Shown: in pieces, positions 1-8,948 of the stretch
How positions within the stretch are numbered: the stretch's first letter is position 1
Layout: each line of letters begins with the position of its first letter
Assembly (NCBI GenBank): GCA_903917735.1
Contig: CAIXBR010000117.1
Location: 16,812 to 80,811 of the forward strand
From: an uncultured Elusimicrobia bacterium
GTDB lineage: Bacteria > Elusimicrobiota > Elusimicrobia > Elusimicrobiales > UBA9959
Direction: 5' to 3'
Length of the DNA stretch: 64,000 nt
The notes under the pieces: generated by a model
The model's input: only the letters and a program-made list of their open reading frames with translations
What the model was told of the DNA's origin: nothing
Databases searched by the model: none
Program-made: the position numbers and the translations under genes

Positions 1-280
1 GGGGAAACTTATTCTTTACTACGGGGGAAGCGATCAGGTCCGAGAACGTCACCAGCGCGCCCAGGCGCAGAGTGTCGCCTTTCATCTCGAAGACGGCGAG
101 CTCCTCCAGGGCTTTCAGATCCACCACAACTTCGGGGCGGGCCAGGTTCTCCTTCAGGTGCACAACAAGGTCCGTGCCGCCCGCCAGCGCCCGGGCCTTC
201 TCTCGGTAAAACGAAAAGACATGGAGGGCTTCGTCCATGTCTTTAGGTTTAACGTACTCGAATTCGGCGGTTATCGGCAT
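1..280 (-). CDS. FAD-binding subunit of a molybdenum hydroxylase (CoxM/XdhB-like), N-terminal part only
   Basis: The gene runs off the left edge, so only about 93 N-terminal residues are present. It starts with ATG at 280 behind a GGGAGGAAAATT ribosome site. The visible chain reads MPITAEFEYVKPKDMDEAL, then an LAGGTDLVVHLKE segment. That LAGGTDL signature is the FAD pyrophosphate-binding loop of the medium (flavin) subunit of xanthine dehydrogenase, CO dehydrogenase and related enzymes. In the family this subunit carries electrons from the molybdenum/iron-sulfur subunits to an acceptor. The substrate cannot be told. The gene lies 67 bases downstream of a cyclase-family hydrolase on the same strand, so the two probably form a catabolic operon whose remainder is outside the window. 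Confidence 0.8.
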   Translation of the reverse strand, partial: MPITAEFEYVKPKDMDEALHVFSFYREKARALAGGTDLVVHLKENLARPEVVVDLKALEELAVFEMKGDTLRLGALVTFSDLIASPVVKNKFP

Positions 281-295
281 AATTTTCCTCCCGGA

Positions 296-345
296 ATTGG
301 CCGGGGGCTGAGAGGCCGGTCCACGGCTCCCAGCCCCCGCGGCCG
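296..345 (-). other. GC-rich inverted repeat between two genes
   Basis: The arms GGGGGCTG (304-311) and CAGCCCCC (331-338) can form an 8-bp hairpin in the gap between the cyclase gene and the FAD-subunit gene. No T-run follows, so a mRNA-processing or attenuation role is only a possibility. Confidence 0.3.
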
Positions 346-347
346 GA

Positions 348-1163
348 CTAAGCGGTCCAGGCCACCACGCGGCCCATGGCCGACTCGAGCTCCATGCCCT
401 TGAGGGGGAAGAAGCCCAGCCAGCAGCGCTTGTTGGAAAGCTTGTCTATCTCACCGCCGATGTTCTCGGCGTGCACCAGGCGCTTGGGGAACAGCTTGAG
501 GTGCATGACCTGGTAGTAGGTCTCCTGGGGGAACAGTTCGTCCCATTTCTTACCGTAGTTCTCAATGAGCTTGTTCTCGGCTTCCACGAAAAGCTTGGGA
601 TGCCAGTTGCGTATGATAGTGTTCATCGGGTGGTCGGCAGAGCCGCAGTCCACGCCTATCCACTTGAACTTCATGTCCAAAGCCCACTTATGGAAGCGGG
701 GCCCCGGGCCGGGATGCTTGCAGAAATAGCGCACCTCGTCGCAGACGTTCTTTTCATACCAGGCGTATTTGTGATAGCCGGTATTTATGATCAAGATGTC
801 GCCCTTGCGGATATCGGCGCGCTTCATCAGCAGTTCGGGTTCGTACAGGTCGTAGTCGCCGACATCTTTGGAGATGTCCACTACGACAGCGTTGCCGATC
901 CATTCCTTCATGGGCACCTCGCCTATAGTGCGGCCGGCGCTGTAAAAATGGATCTCGCCGTCCATATGCGTCCCGACATGGTTGGAGGTGGTCATTATCT
1001 GGCCGTTGGCGCCCTGGCCCATATGGGCGCCGGCTATGCGCTTGAAATATTGCAGCCCGAGCGGCATATAGCTGGGCCACGGGGGAGTGTGGATGCTCAG
1101 CGGCTGGGTAAGGTCGTACATTTTGGCCTTCTCCATGAACTTCATAAAGTCGTTGGGTTTCAT
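348..1163 (-). CDS. Cyclase family protein (kynurenine-formamidase-like metal hydrolase)
   Basis: About 271 residues. The segment SNHVGTHMDGEIHF near residues 60-73 is the H-x-G-T-H-x-D metal-binding motif of the cyclase family (PF04199), whose members hydrolyse amides or lactones using zinc or manganese. A second metal/catalytic region is around VDCGSADHP. An upstream in-frame ATG exists at 1178, but the only GGAGG lies inside that extension, 8 bases before the ATG at 1163, so 1163 is the better start. The substrate is not evident. Its place upstream of a molybdenum-hydroxylase flavin subunit suggests ring opening or hydrolysis in degradation of a heterocyclic or aromatic compound; that is inference from context. 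Confidence 0.8.
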   Translation of the reverse strand: MKPNDFMKFMEKAKMYDLTQPLSIHTPPWPSYMPLGLQYFKRIAGAHMGQGANGQIMTTSNHVGTHMDGEIHFYSAGRTIGEVPMKEWIGNAVVVDISKDVGDYDLYEPELLMKRADIRKGDILIINTGYHKYAWYEKNVCDEVRYFCKHPGPGPRFHKWALDMKFKWIGVDCGSADHPMNTIIRNWHPKLFVEAENKLIENYGKKWDELFPQETYYQVMHLKLFPKRLVHAENIGGEIDKLSNKRCWLGFFPLKGMELESAMGRVVAWTA

Positions 1164-1319
1164 GCGGGGAACCTCCATTGGAAGTAGGAACTAGCTACTC
1201 TAAAATTCTAACAAATGCGGGGGGGTAAATAAAGTGAAAGATAAACAGTGAAAGATAAAGGTCAGGGATGAGCGGCAAAGTGAAAATCCGACCCTGGCTT
1301 AACCCGTTAAGGGCTTTGT

Positions 1320-1575
1320 CTAATCGGACTGCTGCGGATAGAGCTTATTGGCGCAGTGCTGACCGTGACCGCTGCCGGCCGGGGACTCATCGGAGTGGAC
1401 ACAAGGCATCACGTCGCCGAGACAGTTGCCGTATATCTTTTCGGCCTTTAGCAGTTCGCGGGCGGCCCGGTTGCGGTAGAGTATCCGCACGTCCTCGTCC
1501 GTAATGATGACTATGGACGGGATGGGCATCCAGGGCGTAGCGCATGAAAACCGCGTTGGCAAAAAGGCTGTCCAT
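1320..1575 (-). pseudogene. Frameshifted, truncated PAS-domain fragment
   Basis: The ATG at 1575 directly follows the proS stop codon. Frame one reads MDSLFANAVFMRYALDA; the matching continuation, PSIVIITDEDVRILYRN, is in the next frame, so one extra base near 1534-1540 (a GCCC run) breaks the gene. After that come RAARELL and GDVMPCVHSDES, typical of a PAS sensor domain, then a stop after about 85 residues in all. No output domain follows. It is either a decaying signal-transduction gene or a real short PAS protein with an assembly error in a C-run. Confidence 0.6.
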
Positions 1576-3321
1576 CTATTTTATTTCGGCTTTCAGTTCC
1601 TTCAGTTTAGCCGGCACTTCCGCCAGCTTCCAGCGCACGGCGTCCTTGGAGGCGCGGCGCTTAAATTCGCATTCCCCGTCCTTAAGCGTCTTTGTGCTGA
1701 CCACTATGCGCCAGGGCAGGCCTATCAGGTCCGCGTCCTTGAACTTCACGCCCGGACGTTCGTCGCGCTCGTCCCACAGGGCGTCCATCCCCTCGGCCTT
1801 TATGGCCTCGTAGACGGAAGCGGAAGCGTCGGCCACGGCTTTATCCGCGCTCTCGATGCTGACCAGCGAGAACTCGAACGGGGCTATGGACGGGGGCCAG
1901 ATGATGCCCCAGTCGTCGTGGCCCTGCTCTATGGCCGCAGCCACGGTGCGGGTTACGCCTATGCCGTAGCAGCCCATCACCATAGGAACTTCCTTCTGGT
2001 GCTCGTCCAGAATATTGCATTTGAGCGACTTGGAATACTTCGTGCCCAGCTTGAAGGTCTGCCCGACCTCTATGCCGCGCTTGAAACCTAGAGGCTTGGC
2101 GCACTTCGGGCAGAGGTCGCCCTCCGCGGCCACGTGGATATCCGCGAAAGCGTCCGGGGTATAGTCGCGGCCCAGGTTGATGCCGGTGGTGTGCGTGTCG
2201 TTCTTGTTGGCGCCGGAGACGCCGTTAAAGATGTTCTTGACCGCGTTGTCCGCTATCACCCTGGCAAGGGGCAGCGTATCCTTCCCGGCCGCGTACTTAT
2301 TCTTTATGTCCACCGGTCCGGCGAAACCGGCAGGGCAGCCGGCGATGGCCTCGTAGATGTGCTGCGGGGCTTTCTCCATGTCTTTCACACCCAGGAAGCG
2401 GCGCAGCTTACCTTCGTTCAGCTCGTGATCGCCGCGCACCAGCGCCATCACGGGCTGACCGTCGGCAAGGAAGAACAGGGTCTTGATGAACTGCTTCTTG
2501 TTCATCTTCAGGAATTTGGCCACGTCCTCCACGGTATAGAGCCCGGGGGTGGGAACGTCCGCCATGGCGTTAAGCTTGGACGGGTCCGCCGTGCGGCCGG
2601 GGGCCTCGGAGACCTCGGCCTTCTCGGTATTGGCGGCATAGCCGCAGGAACAAAGCGCGATCTCGGCCTCGCCGGTATCGGCTATGACCATGAACTCGTG
2701 CGACTGGTCGCCGCCTATCGGGCCGCTGTCGGCCTCCACGGGCTTGAAGCTCAGGCCGCACCGCGTGAAGATCTTCTCGTAGGCGCCGTATAGGATTCCG
2801 TACCATTTCTGCGCGTCTTCTTCGGTAGCGTGGAAGGAGTAACCGTCCTTCATCAGGAACTCGCGCGAACGCATCACGCCGAAGCGGGGACGGATCTCGT
2901 CACGGAACTTAAGACCGAACTGGTAGAGCAGGATGGGCAGCTGCCGGTAAGAGCTCACGTCGCGGCGCACCATGTTGGTGATGACCTCTTCGGCGGTGGG
3001 AGCGAAGCAGAATTCCGAGTCCTTGCGGTCGGTGATGCGGAGCAGCTCCTTACCGTATACCTGCCAGCGGCCGGTCTCCATCCAGAGTTCTTTGGGCTGT
3101 ATCACCGGCAGCCTCACTTCCATGCCGTCCACGCGGTTCAGCTCGTCGCGCACGATATTCTCTATCTTCTGCAGCACGCGCAGCCCGAGCGGCAGCCACT
3201 CATAAATGCCGCTTGCCAGCTTGCGTATTATGCCGGCGCGGAACATGAGCTTCACGGACACGTTGTCCGCGTCCTGGGGCGCCTCGCGCAGGGTGGGGAG
3301 AAAATATTTTGAGAGTTTCAT
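1576..3321 (-). CDS. proS: Prolyl-tRNA synthetase, bacterial type with editing insert
   Basis: 581 residues, the usual length for the bacterial-type enzyme that charges tRNA-Pro. The N-terminal class II catalytic core is clear (RKLASGIYEWLPLGLRVL near residue 35, RFGVMRSREFLMKDGYSF near 145). The YbaK-like editing domain that removes mischarged alanine occupies roughly residues 230-390, motif 3 is near GCYGIGVTRTVAAAIEQ, and an anticodon-binding domain ends the chain. It follows ispG by 21 bases on the same strand and is the last intact gene of the long leftward housekeeping run. Confidence 0.97.
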   Translation of the reverse strand: MKLSKYFLPTLREAPQDADNVSVKLMFRAGIIRKLASGIYEWLPLGLRVLQKIENIVRDELNRVDGMEVRLPVIQPKELWMETGRWQVYGKELLRITDRKDSEFCFAPTAEEVITNMVRRDVSSYRQLPILLYQFGLKFRDEIRPRFGVMRSREFLMKDGYSFHATEEDAQKWYGILYGAYEKIFTRCGLSFKPVEADSGPIGGDQSHEFMVIADTGEAEIALCSCGYAANTEKAEVSEAPGRTADPSKLNAMADVPTPGLYTVEDVAKFLKMNKKQFIKTLFFLADGQPVMALVRGDHELNEGKLRRFLGVKDMEKAPQHIYEAIAGCPAGFAGPVDIKNKYAAGKDTLPLARVIADNAVKNIFNGVSGANKNDTHTTGINLGRDYTPDAFADIHVAAEGDLCPKCAKPLGFKRGIEVGQTFKLGTKYSKSLKCNILDEHQKEVPMVMGCYGIGVTRTVAAAIEQGHDDWGIIWPPSIAPFEFSLVSIESADKAVADASASVYEAIKAEGMDALWDERDERPGVKFKDADLIGLPWRIVVSTKTLKDGECEFKRRASKDAVRWKLAEVPAKLKELKAEIK

Positions 3322-3342
3322 GCGGATAATTCCTCTATTCCT

Positions 3343-4443
3343 TTATTTGAAGCTTCGGATCTTACGGATGATCTCGTTCACCCATTCCGATTCCTTCACT
3401 ACCTTGATCTGTTTCCCTTTTTCTATCCAGATGCCTTTGCCTTTGCCGCCGGCCACGCCGAAGTCGGCGGAGCGGGCCTCGCCGGGACCGTTGACCACGC
3501 AGCCCATCACGGCAATCTTGAGGCCCTCGGCTTTTTGCAGCAGCTGGCGGTCAGAATAGATACGGTCTTCCAGTTCGTGTATTACCTTCCCCACGTTTAC
3601 CTGGCAGCGGCCGCAGGTGGGACAGGAGACCAGGTTCGGCCCGTAGCGCCGCAGGCCAAGGCTTTTAAGTATCTCGTAAGCCGCCCGCACCTGTATTGCC
3701 GGGTCTTCGGTAAGCGAAACGCGTATAGTGTCGCCTATGCCCTGCGACAGCAGCAGCCCTATGCCCAGCGAGGATTTCACCGTGCCGGCGAGGAAGCTGC
3801 CGGCCTCCGTAACTCCAAGATGCAGCGGAATGTCGGACTTGGAAGCGAACAGCGTATTCGCCATCACGGTACGCTCTATGTCGTCGGCTTTCAGGGAAAC
3901 CACGATATCATGGAAATCCAGGCGTTCGAGCGTGCGCACTTCGTCCAGCGCTTCTTTCACCATCTGCCTGGCCCAGTCGTAAGGCTGCCAGGCGGGCTTG
4001 GAAACGTCCTTCAGCGCCTTAAGGGAGCCCGCGTTCACCCCGATACGTATAGGGATCCCGGCTGACCTGCAGGCCTTAACTACTTCCCTGACCTTGTCCT
4101 TCTCTCCGATGTTGCCGGGGTTGATGCGCACCTTGTCGGCACCCTGCCGCACGGCCTCAACGGCCAGCTTCCAGTCGAAATGGATATCGGCCACCAGCGG
4201 GATGGAGATGGCGCGCTTTATGCGCCCCAGGTTGCGGGCCGCCTGTTCGTCGGGCACAGCCACGCGGATGATCTCGCAGCCGGCATCCTCCAGGCGGCGT
4301 ATCTGGTCCACAGTGGCTTTCAGGTCGCGGGTGTCCGTGTTGCACATCGACTGCACCGACACGGGACTTGAACCGCCTATGGTGAAGCGCCCCACCTTCA
4401 CCAGGCGGGTCTTGCACTTCTTGGCGTGACAGGAACAGGCCAT
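3343..4443 (-). CDS. ispG: 4-hydroxy-3-methylbut-2-enyl diphosphate synthase
   Basis: About 366 residues. IspG is the iron-sulfur enzyme of the penultimate step of the MEP isoprenoid pathway. The cluster ligands are visible as SCPTCGRC (about residue 265) and CVVNGPGE (about 305), and the TIM-barrel start VKVGRFTIGGSSPVSVQSMCNTD is typical. A longer in-frame start at 4533 would overlap rseP by about 90 bases; the ATG at 4443 sits one base after the rseP stop with GGAGAAG in front and is chosen. With dxr two genes upstream it supplies isoprenoid precursors, including those used by the nearby uppS. Confidence 0.96.
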   Translation of the reverse strand: MACSCHAKKCKTRLVKVGRFTIGGSSPVSVQSMCNTDTRDLKATVDQIRRLEDAGCEIIRVAVPDEQAARNLGRIKRAISIPLVADIHFDWKLAVEAVRQGADKVRINPGNIGEKDKVREVVKACRSAGIPIRIGVNAGSLKALKDVSKPAWQPYDWARQMVKEALDEVRTLERLDFHDIVVSLKADDIERTVMANTLFASKSDIPLHLGVTEAGSFLAGTVKSSLGIGLLLSQGIGDTIRVSLTEDPAIQVRAAYEILKSLGLRRYGPNLVSCPTCGRCQVNVGKVIHELEDRIYSDRQLLQKAEGLKIAVMGCVVNGPGEARSADFGVAGGKGKGIWIEKGKQIKVVKESEWVNEIIRKIRSFK

Positions 4444-4444
4444 G

Positions 4445-5530
4445 CTACTTCTCCTGCTGGACGGCCGTTTCGGCGGCGGCCTTCTTGGCGGCATGGGCGG
4501 AGACAATGCGCATGATGTCGCTATAGGTGGCAAAGAGCAGAATGGAGAGCAGAACGGCTATGCCCGCTCCGTTGACATATTTCATGATATCCGGCGTAAG
4601 CTTGCGGCGCGAAATACCCTCAAAGATGTAAAGCACGGCGTGACCGCCGTCCAGCATCGGGATCGGCAGGATATTAAAGAAACCTACGGCCACCGAGATA
4701 AGCCCTATCAGGAAGAACAGGTCCGTCAGCCCCGTATGGGCGGCTTTGCTGACTATGTTCACTATGCCGATCGGCCCGGCGAGGTCGGGCTTTTCATGCT
4801 TGTGTATATTGGAGGCGATAGTTTTCACGGTGAAAGCCGTCCAGTACCAGCACTGGTTCGCGCCCATGGCGATGCCCTTGAAGAACGGCACGCGGGTGTA
4901 CGTCAGCAGCGGAGAAATGCCTATCACGCCGCGGCCTGAACCATCGGGCGCTTTGCGGGTCTTAAGTTTTACAGAAGCCTCCGCGCCGGCGCGGGCGTAC
5001 ACGACGGTTATCTCTTTTTCCGACTTGCCGTAGATACTGTCAGCCATGGCGGCCCAGCTGTCCACCGGTACTCCGTCTACCTTTATCACCCTGTCTCCGG
5101 TCTTCAGGCCGGCGGCCTCCGCCGGATAGCCCTTGGAGAGATCTCCGATGAACGACTTGTCCGAGAACACCGGCTCGCCCACGAACAGGATCACGCCGGT
5201 GAACAGCACGAAGGCCAGGATATAGTTCATGGTGGGCCCGGCCGCCACGACCGCGAGACGGATATACCAGGGTTTGGCGAAATATTCGTCGGGGGCGCCG
5301 GACACCTCGTCCATGTTCTCGCCAGCCGGCTTGACATAGCCGCCCAGCGGAATGGCCCTGAGAGAGTAGCGCGTAACGCCGCTGGTGCGCCCATAGATCT
5401 CCGGGCCGAAACCGAACGAGAAGGCCTCCACCTTTATGCCGGAGAGTTTGCAAACGGCGAAATGCCCGAACTCGTGCAGAAAGATCACCAGGCCGAAGGT
5501 AAACAGCACCGCTAGTATTGATATGATCAT
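4445..5530 (-). CDS. rseP: Site-2 intramembrane zinc protease RseP (M50 family)
   Basis: 361 residues. The first membrane segment carries the zinc motif HEFGH (FLHEFGHFAVCK, about residue 18), and the C-terminal membrane part has the conserved NILPIPMLDGGHAVL with the metal-binding LDG. A single PDZ domain lies around residues 110-190 (GYPAEAAGLKTGDRVIKVDG). RseP-type proteases cut membrane-bound anti-sigma factors or signal-peptide remnants. Its start overlaps the dxr stop as ATGA. The order uppS-cdsA-dxr-rseP is common in Gram-negative genomes, so this is the housekeeping copy. Confidence 0.95.
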   Translation of the reverse strand: MIISILAVLFTFGLVIFLHEFGHFAVCKLSGIKVEAFSFGFGPEIYGRTSGVTRYSLRAIPLGGYVKPAGENMDEVSGAPDEYFAKPWYIRLAVVAAGPTMNYILAFVLFTGVILFVGEPVFSDKSFIGDLSKGYPAEAAGLKTGDRVIKVDGVPVDSWAAMADSIYGKSEKEITVVYARAGAEASVKLKTRKAPDGSGRGVIGISPLLTYTRVPFFKGIAMGANQCWYWTAFTVKTIASNIHKHEKPDLAGPIGIVNIVSKAAHTGLTDLFFLIGLISVAVGFFNILPIPMLDGGHAVLYIFEGISRRKLTPDIMKYVNGAGIAVLLSILLFATYSDIMRIVSAHAAKKAAAETAVQQEK

Positions 5531-6711
5531 TTTTTCCTCTTTTTAATTCCGTCCGCGGCGGCGGCCGCTCTCTGCCGCGCCCAGCCGTCGGCCTCTACGG
5601 CGTCGGACAGCGTCAGACGCGCGCCCGAGCCGCCCCGGCAGACCGCAAGCGTTTTTTCAACCACATCCGGGATATCGGTAAAGCGGATCCTGCCCGCCAA
5701 AAAATTCTCCACGGCCACCTCGTTTGAAGCGTTAAGCACAGCGGGGTAGATGCCGCCTTTTTTGGCCGCGTAGAAAGCCAGTTCAAGGCAGGGAAAGCGG
5801 CGGAAATCCGGCCGGGCGAAATACAGGCGGGCCAGTTTGAAAAAATCCAGCGGTTCGGCCAGAGACCTGGCGCGCTCCGGCCATGTGAGGGCGTATTGTA
5901 TCGGCAGCGTCATATCCGGATTTGAGAGCTGGGCCAGCACGGAGCCGTCCTTGAACTCCACCCCGGAGTGCATCACCGACTGGGGATGGATAACGACCTG
6001 TATCTTGGCTATCGGCAGAGAGAACAGGTTCTTTATCTCTATGGCTTCAAGCCCCTTGTTCATCAGCGTGGCGGAGTCCACGGTTATCTTGGGGCCCATC
6101 CTCCAGCGCGGATGCTTCAGGGCCTGCGCCGGGGTAACTCCGGACAGGGAACCCTTATGCGCGTAGAAAGGCCCGCCGGAAGCCGTAAGAAAAACGCGCG
6201 ATAGCGCCGCGTCGTATTGGCCTGGCTTTACTCCGGCCAGGCATTGAAAAATGGCCGAAGGTTCCGAGTCCACCGGGATTATGCGCGCCTGCCAGCGCTG
6301 GGCCTCTCTCATCAGCAGCTCGCCGGCCATCACCATCGGCTCCTTGTTGGCCAGCGCTATATGTTTGGAGGCGCGGATGGCGGCCAGCAGCGGAGCAAAG
6401 CCCACCGCCCCCGTGACCGAATTAAGAACGATATCGGCATCCGCCAGCGAGGCCATCTCGGCCAGGCCTTCCACGCCGGGAGGAAGAACTTTTACCCCGC
6501 GCGGCGCCGAAGCCTTCAGCTCCTTCCAGGCCGCATAGTCGAAAACGGAAACATAGGCCGGCCTGACCTCGCGCACCTGCGCGGCCAGCGCCTTCAGGTT
6601 GGAATTGACCGCCAGGCCGAGCACTTTCCAGCCTTTGCCGAGATTCTTAACGGACTTCACGGCATTAACGCCTATGGAGCCGGTCGAACCTAGTATGACG
6701 ATATTTTTCAT
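5527..6711 (-). CDS. dxr: 1-deoxy-D-xylulose 5-phosphate reductoisomerase
   Basis: 394 residues, normal for Dxr, the NADPH-dependent first committed enzyme of the MEP pathway. It shows the dinucleotide-binding start GSTGSIGVNAVKSV, the metal and substrate motif VDSEPSAIFQCL (about residue 146), ASGGPF, and MNKGLEAIEIKNLF. The end of the gene overlaps rseP by four bases (ATGA), which implies translational coupling. It lies 20 bases after cdsA. Confidence 0.97.
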   Translation of the reverse strand: MKNIVILGSTGSIGVNAVKSVKNLGKGWKVLGLAVNSNLKALAAQVREVRPAYVSVFDYAAWKELKASAPRGVKVLPPGVEGLAEMASLADADIVLNSVTGAVGFAPLLAAIRASKHIALANKEPMVMAGELLMREAQRWQARIIPVDSEPSAIFQCLAGVKPGQYDAALSRVFLTASGGPFYAHKGSLSGVTPAQALKHPRWRMGPKITVDSATLMNKGLEAIEIKNLFSLPIAKIQVVIHPQSVMHSGVEFKDGSVLAQLSNPDMTLPIQYALTWPERARSLAEPLDFFKLARLYFARPDFRRFPCLELAFYAAKKGGIYPAVLNASNEVAVENFLAGRIRFTDIPDVVEKTLAVCRGGSGARLTLSDAVEADGWARQRAAAAADGIKKRKK

Positions 6712-6731
6712 TGCTTATGCGGCCTGTGCCG

Positions 6732-7541
6732 TCAGCGCGAGAAGACCGTGTAGTAATATATCACCGGGGCGAGAAAGATGTAAGAGTCGAACCGGTCCAG
6801 TATGCCGCCGTGGCCGGGCAGCAGGTTGGAGGAATCCTTGGCGCCGACGGCCCTTTTCAGCATGGACTCGGCTATGTCGGAGATCTGGCCGAATATTCCG
6901 ATAAGTACGCCGGCGCCTGCCGCGAAGGCGGGGGAAACGGTGCCGTGCATCAGCCGCCCGATGACCAGCGCCGTGACGACCGCGGCTATGAAGCCGGCGG
7001 CCGCGCCCTCCCAGGTCTTCTTGGGGCTGATGGTGGAAAGCTGCCTGCGCCCGAAGGACTTGCCGAGGAAATAGGCCGCGGTGTCCATTATCCATACCGT
7101 AATGATAAGCATCAGGGTCAGGCCCATGCCGTCGGGCCGGATGTCGCGGATAGCGACCAGGTGGAAAAGGCACCAGGAGATCATGAAGATGCCGAGCAGG
7201 GTGAGACCTATGCGCTCCAGGTATTTCTTCGGGGAGAACAACTCGTAGCTCATCACGCCTATTATCGTAAGCGCCAGCACGAAGCCGGTAAAATTATTAC
7301 CGCCGGCCTGCGCCGCGCTGTAGCGGTCGAAGTAAAGCGCCGCCGGGATCAGCAGGCCGAAGACGTACAGCGTGGGCCCCTGCACCGGCTTCGAGCCCAG
7401 CTTCATCAGCGTGGCGAACTCGTAAAGCGACAGCGCGATGAGGGTGAGGACAAAAACCGCGTAAGCCTGGCCGCCGGAGCGTATTAAAAGCAGCACCACC
7501 GGTATGCCGAATAGCGCGGTAAGAATCCTTGGTAGCAGCAT
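6732..7541 (-). CDS. cdsA: Phosphatidate cytidylyltransferase
   Basis: 269 residues with about eight hydrophobic segments. The C-terminal signature LLPGHGGILDRFDSYIF (about residue 240) is the CDP-diglyceride synthase motif with its metal-binding acidic residues. CdsA makes CDP-diacylglycerol, the precursor of all bacterial phospholipids, in the inner membrane. The start is three bases after the uppS stop, so the two are almost certainly co-translated. Confidence 0.95.
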   Translation of the reverse strand: MLLPRILTALFGIPVVLLLIRSGGQAYAVFVLTLIALSLYEFATLMKLGSKPVQGPTLYVFGLLIPAALYFDRYSAAQAGGNNFTGFVLALTIIGVMSYELFSPKKYLERIGLTLLGIFMISWCLFHLVAIRDIRPDGMGLTLMLIITVWIMDTAAYFLGKSFGRRQLSTISPKKTWEGAAAGFIAAVVTALVIGRLMHGTVSPAFAAGAGVLIGIFGQISDIAESMLKRAVGAKDSSNLLPGHGGILDRFDSYIFLAPVIYYYTVFSR

Positions 7542-7544
7542 GGT

Positions 7545-8249
7545 TTATGTTCCTTTCCTTCTGTCGCGCGCCTGGTAATCCAGGATCGCGGCGATAAATT
7601 CCTTTTCGCGGAAGTCCGGCCAGAGAGTGCCGGTAACGTAGAACTCGCTGTAAGCCGTCTGCCACAGCAGGAAATTGGAGATCCGCATCTCGCCGGAGGT
7701 CCGTATCAGCAGGTCCGGGTCCGGCAGCTCCGGGGCATACAGAAGGGAGGAGAAGGAAGCCTCGTCCACGCTCTTGGCCCCTGAGGCCAGCGCCCTGTTC
7801 ACGGCGTCGAGTATCTCCTGGCGCCCGCCGTAGTTCAGCGCAATATTGAGCACCATGCCCGGGTTGAGCTTCAGCCTTTCTTCGGCGTCCCGCAGCGCTT
7901 TCCTGGCCGGCTCCGGCAACTCGTCTATCCTGCCGCTGAGCCGCAGGCTCACGCGCTCTTCGTCCAGCTCGTCGGCGTAGGAAATTATCGTTTTCCGCAG
8001 CAGGAACATCAGCGCACTGACCTCCAGCTTGGAACGGCGCCAGTTCTCGGTGGAGAACGCATAGATGGTCAGGACCTTAATGCCGGCGCGGCTGGCGGCG
8101 CGCACCACCGCGTGCACCGAATCCACTCCCGCCTTGTGCCCGGCCACCGCCGGCAGACCGCGCTTTTTGGCCCAGCGCCTGTTGCCGTCCATGATTACCG
8201 CTACATGGGCTGGCAGGCGCGCTGGGTCTAGTTTGTCGGTTGTCGGCAT
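7545..8249 (-). CDS. uppS: Undecaprenyl diphosphate synthase (cis-prenyltransferase)
   Basis: 234 residues. The motif HVAVIMDGNRRWAKKRG (about residue 15) holds the catalytic Asp of cis-prenyl transferases, and LLIRTSGEMRISNFLLWQ (about 180) is the family's last conserved block. It condenses isopentenyl units onto farnesyl diphosphate to give the C55 carrier that MraY and MurG use for wall synthesis elsewhere in this window. It is located between frr and cdsA, the classic arrangement. Confidence 0.97.
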   Translation of the reverse strand: MPTTDKLDPARLPAHVAVIMDGNRRWAKKRGLPAVAGHKAGVDSVHAVVRAASRAGIKVLTIYAFSTENWRRSKLEVSALMFLLRKTIISYADELDEERVSLRLSGRIDELPEPARKALRDAEERLKLNPGMVLNIALNYGGRQEILDAVNRALASGAKSVDEASFSSLLYAPELPDPDLLIRTSGEMRISNFLLWQTAYSEFYVTGTLWPDFREKEFIAAILDYQARDRRKGT

Positions 8250-8262
8250 CAGTACCGTAAGG

Positions 8263-8832
8263 TTAAATGGTAAGAAGTTCCTTTTCCTTGGCGGCTACTA
8301 TGCCGTCAATGCCGCCGACGAAGGAATCGGTGAGTTTCTGCACCGCCTCTTCGTGCCGGGTGAGGTCATCCTCGGAGATCTCGCCGGCTTTCTGGGACTT
8401 CTTTATCTTTTCCAGCGCTTCGCGCCGCACGTTGCGCATCTGCACGCGGGAATCCTCGCCCATGCTGTGCACTACCTTCACCATCTTCTTGCGCTGGTCC
8501 TCGGTCATCGGGGGAAGATTTATGCGTATGACGTTGCCGTTGCGGGATGGGGAAGAACCGAAATCCATCTTCCTCAGCTCGGCTTCTACCGCATCCGCCG
8601 CGCCGGCGTCCCAGGGGCGGACCTCGATGGTACGGGGCTCGGGGATCGAGACCGCGGCCACCTGCTTCAGCGGCACGCGCGTACCGTAATACTCTACGTA
8701 AACGTTATCAAGCAGCTGTGGGTTGGCCCGGCCAGTGCGCAGCGAGGTAAGCTCGCGCTTGAATTTCTCTGTTTTCTCCATCATTTCCATCTCGGCTTCG
8801 GAAATGACATCTTCAATGGAAGAACCTGCCAT
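8263..8832 (-). CDS. frr: Ribosome recycling factor
   Basis: 189 residues, close to the usual 185. The conserved blocks LTSLRTGRANPQLLDNVYVEYYG and NVIRINLPPMTEDQRK are present. RRF with EF-G splits post-termination ribosomes. The ATG at 8832 is preceded by AGGAGGG. A 116-base gap separates it from gmhA, the longest in this run, and contains a possible promoter. Confidence 0.97.
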   Translation of the reverse strand: MAGSSIEDVISEAEMEMMEKTEKFKRELTSLRTGRANPQLLDNVYVEYYGTRVPLKQVAAVSIPEPRTIEVRPWDAGAADAVEAELRKMDFGSSPSRNGNVIRINLPPMTEDQRKKMVKVVHSMGEDSRVQMRNVRREALEKIKKSQKAGEISEDDLTRHEEAVQKLTDSFVGGIDGIVAAKEKELLTI

Positions 8833-8879
8833 AATGCCGCCCTCCTATGCTTTCTGACGGGATTAATAATCTCCCGTTC

Positions 8880-8905
8880 CGCACAGCTAATTATATTATA
8901 TTTAA
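8880..8905 (-). promoter_or_regulatory. Possible promoter element upstream of frr
   Basis: On the minus strand the gap between gmhA and frr holds the AT-rich run AAATATAATATAATTAG with two overlapping TATAAT hexamers (about 8889-8901). No convincing -35 hexamer is seen at 16-18 bases. It may allow frr-uppS-cdsA to be transcribed independently of rpsB. Confidence 0.3.
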
Positions 8906-8948
8906 GAGAAGTGTTTGGAGCGAACCTAGGCAAAGGAAGCCGGCCGGG

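Noticed and set aside
1220..1262. Tandem GTGAAAGATAAA repeat
   Set aside because: Only two copies in a short AT-rich spacer; too little to call a functional repeat.
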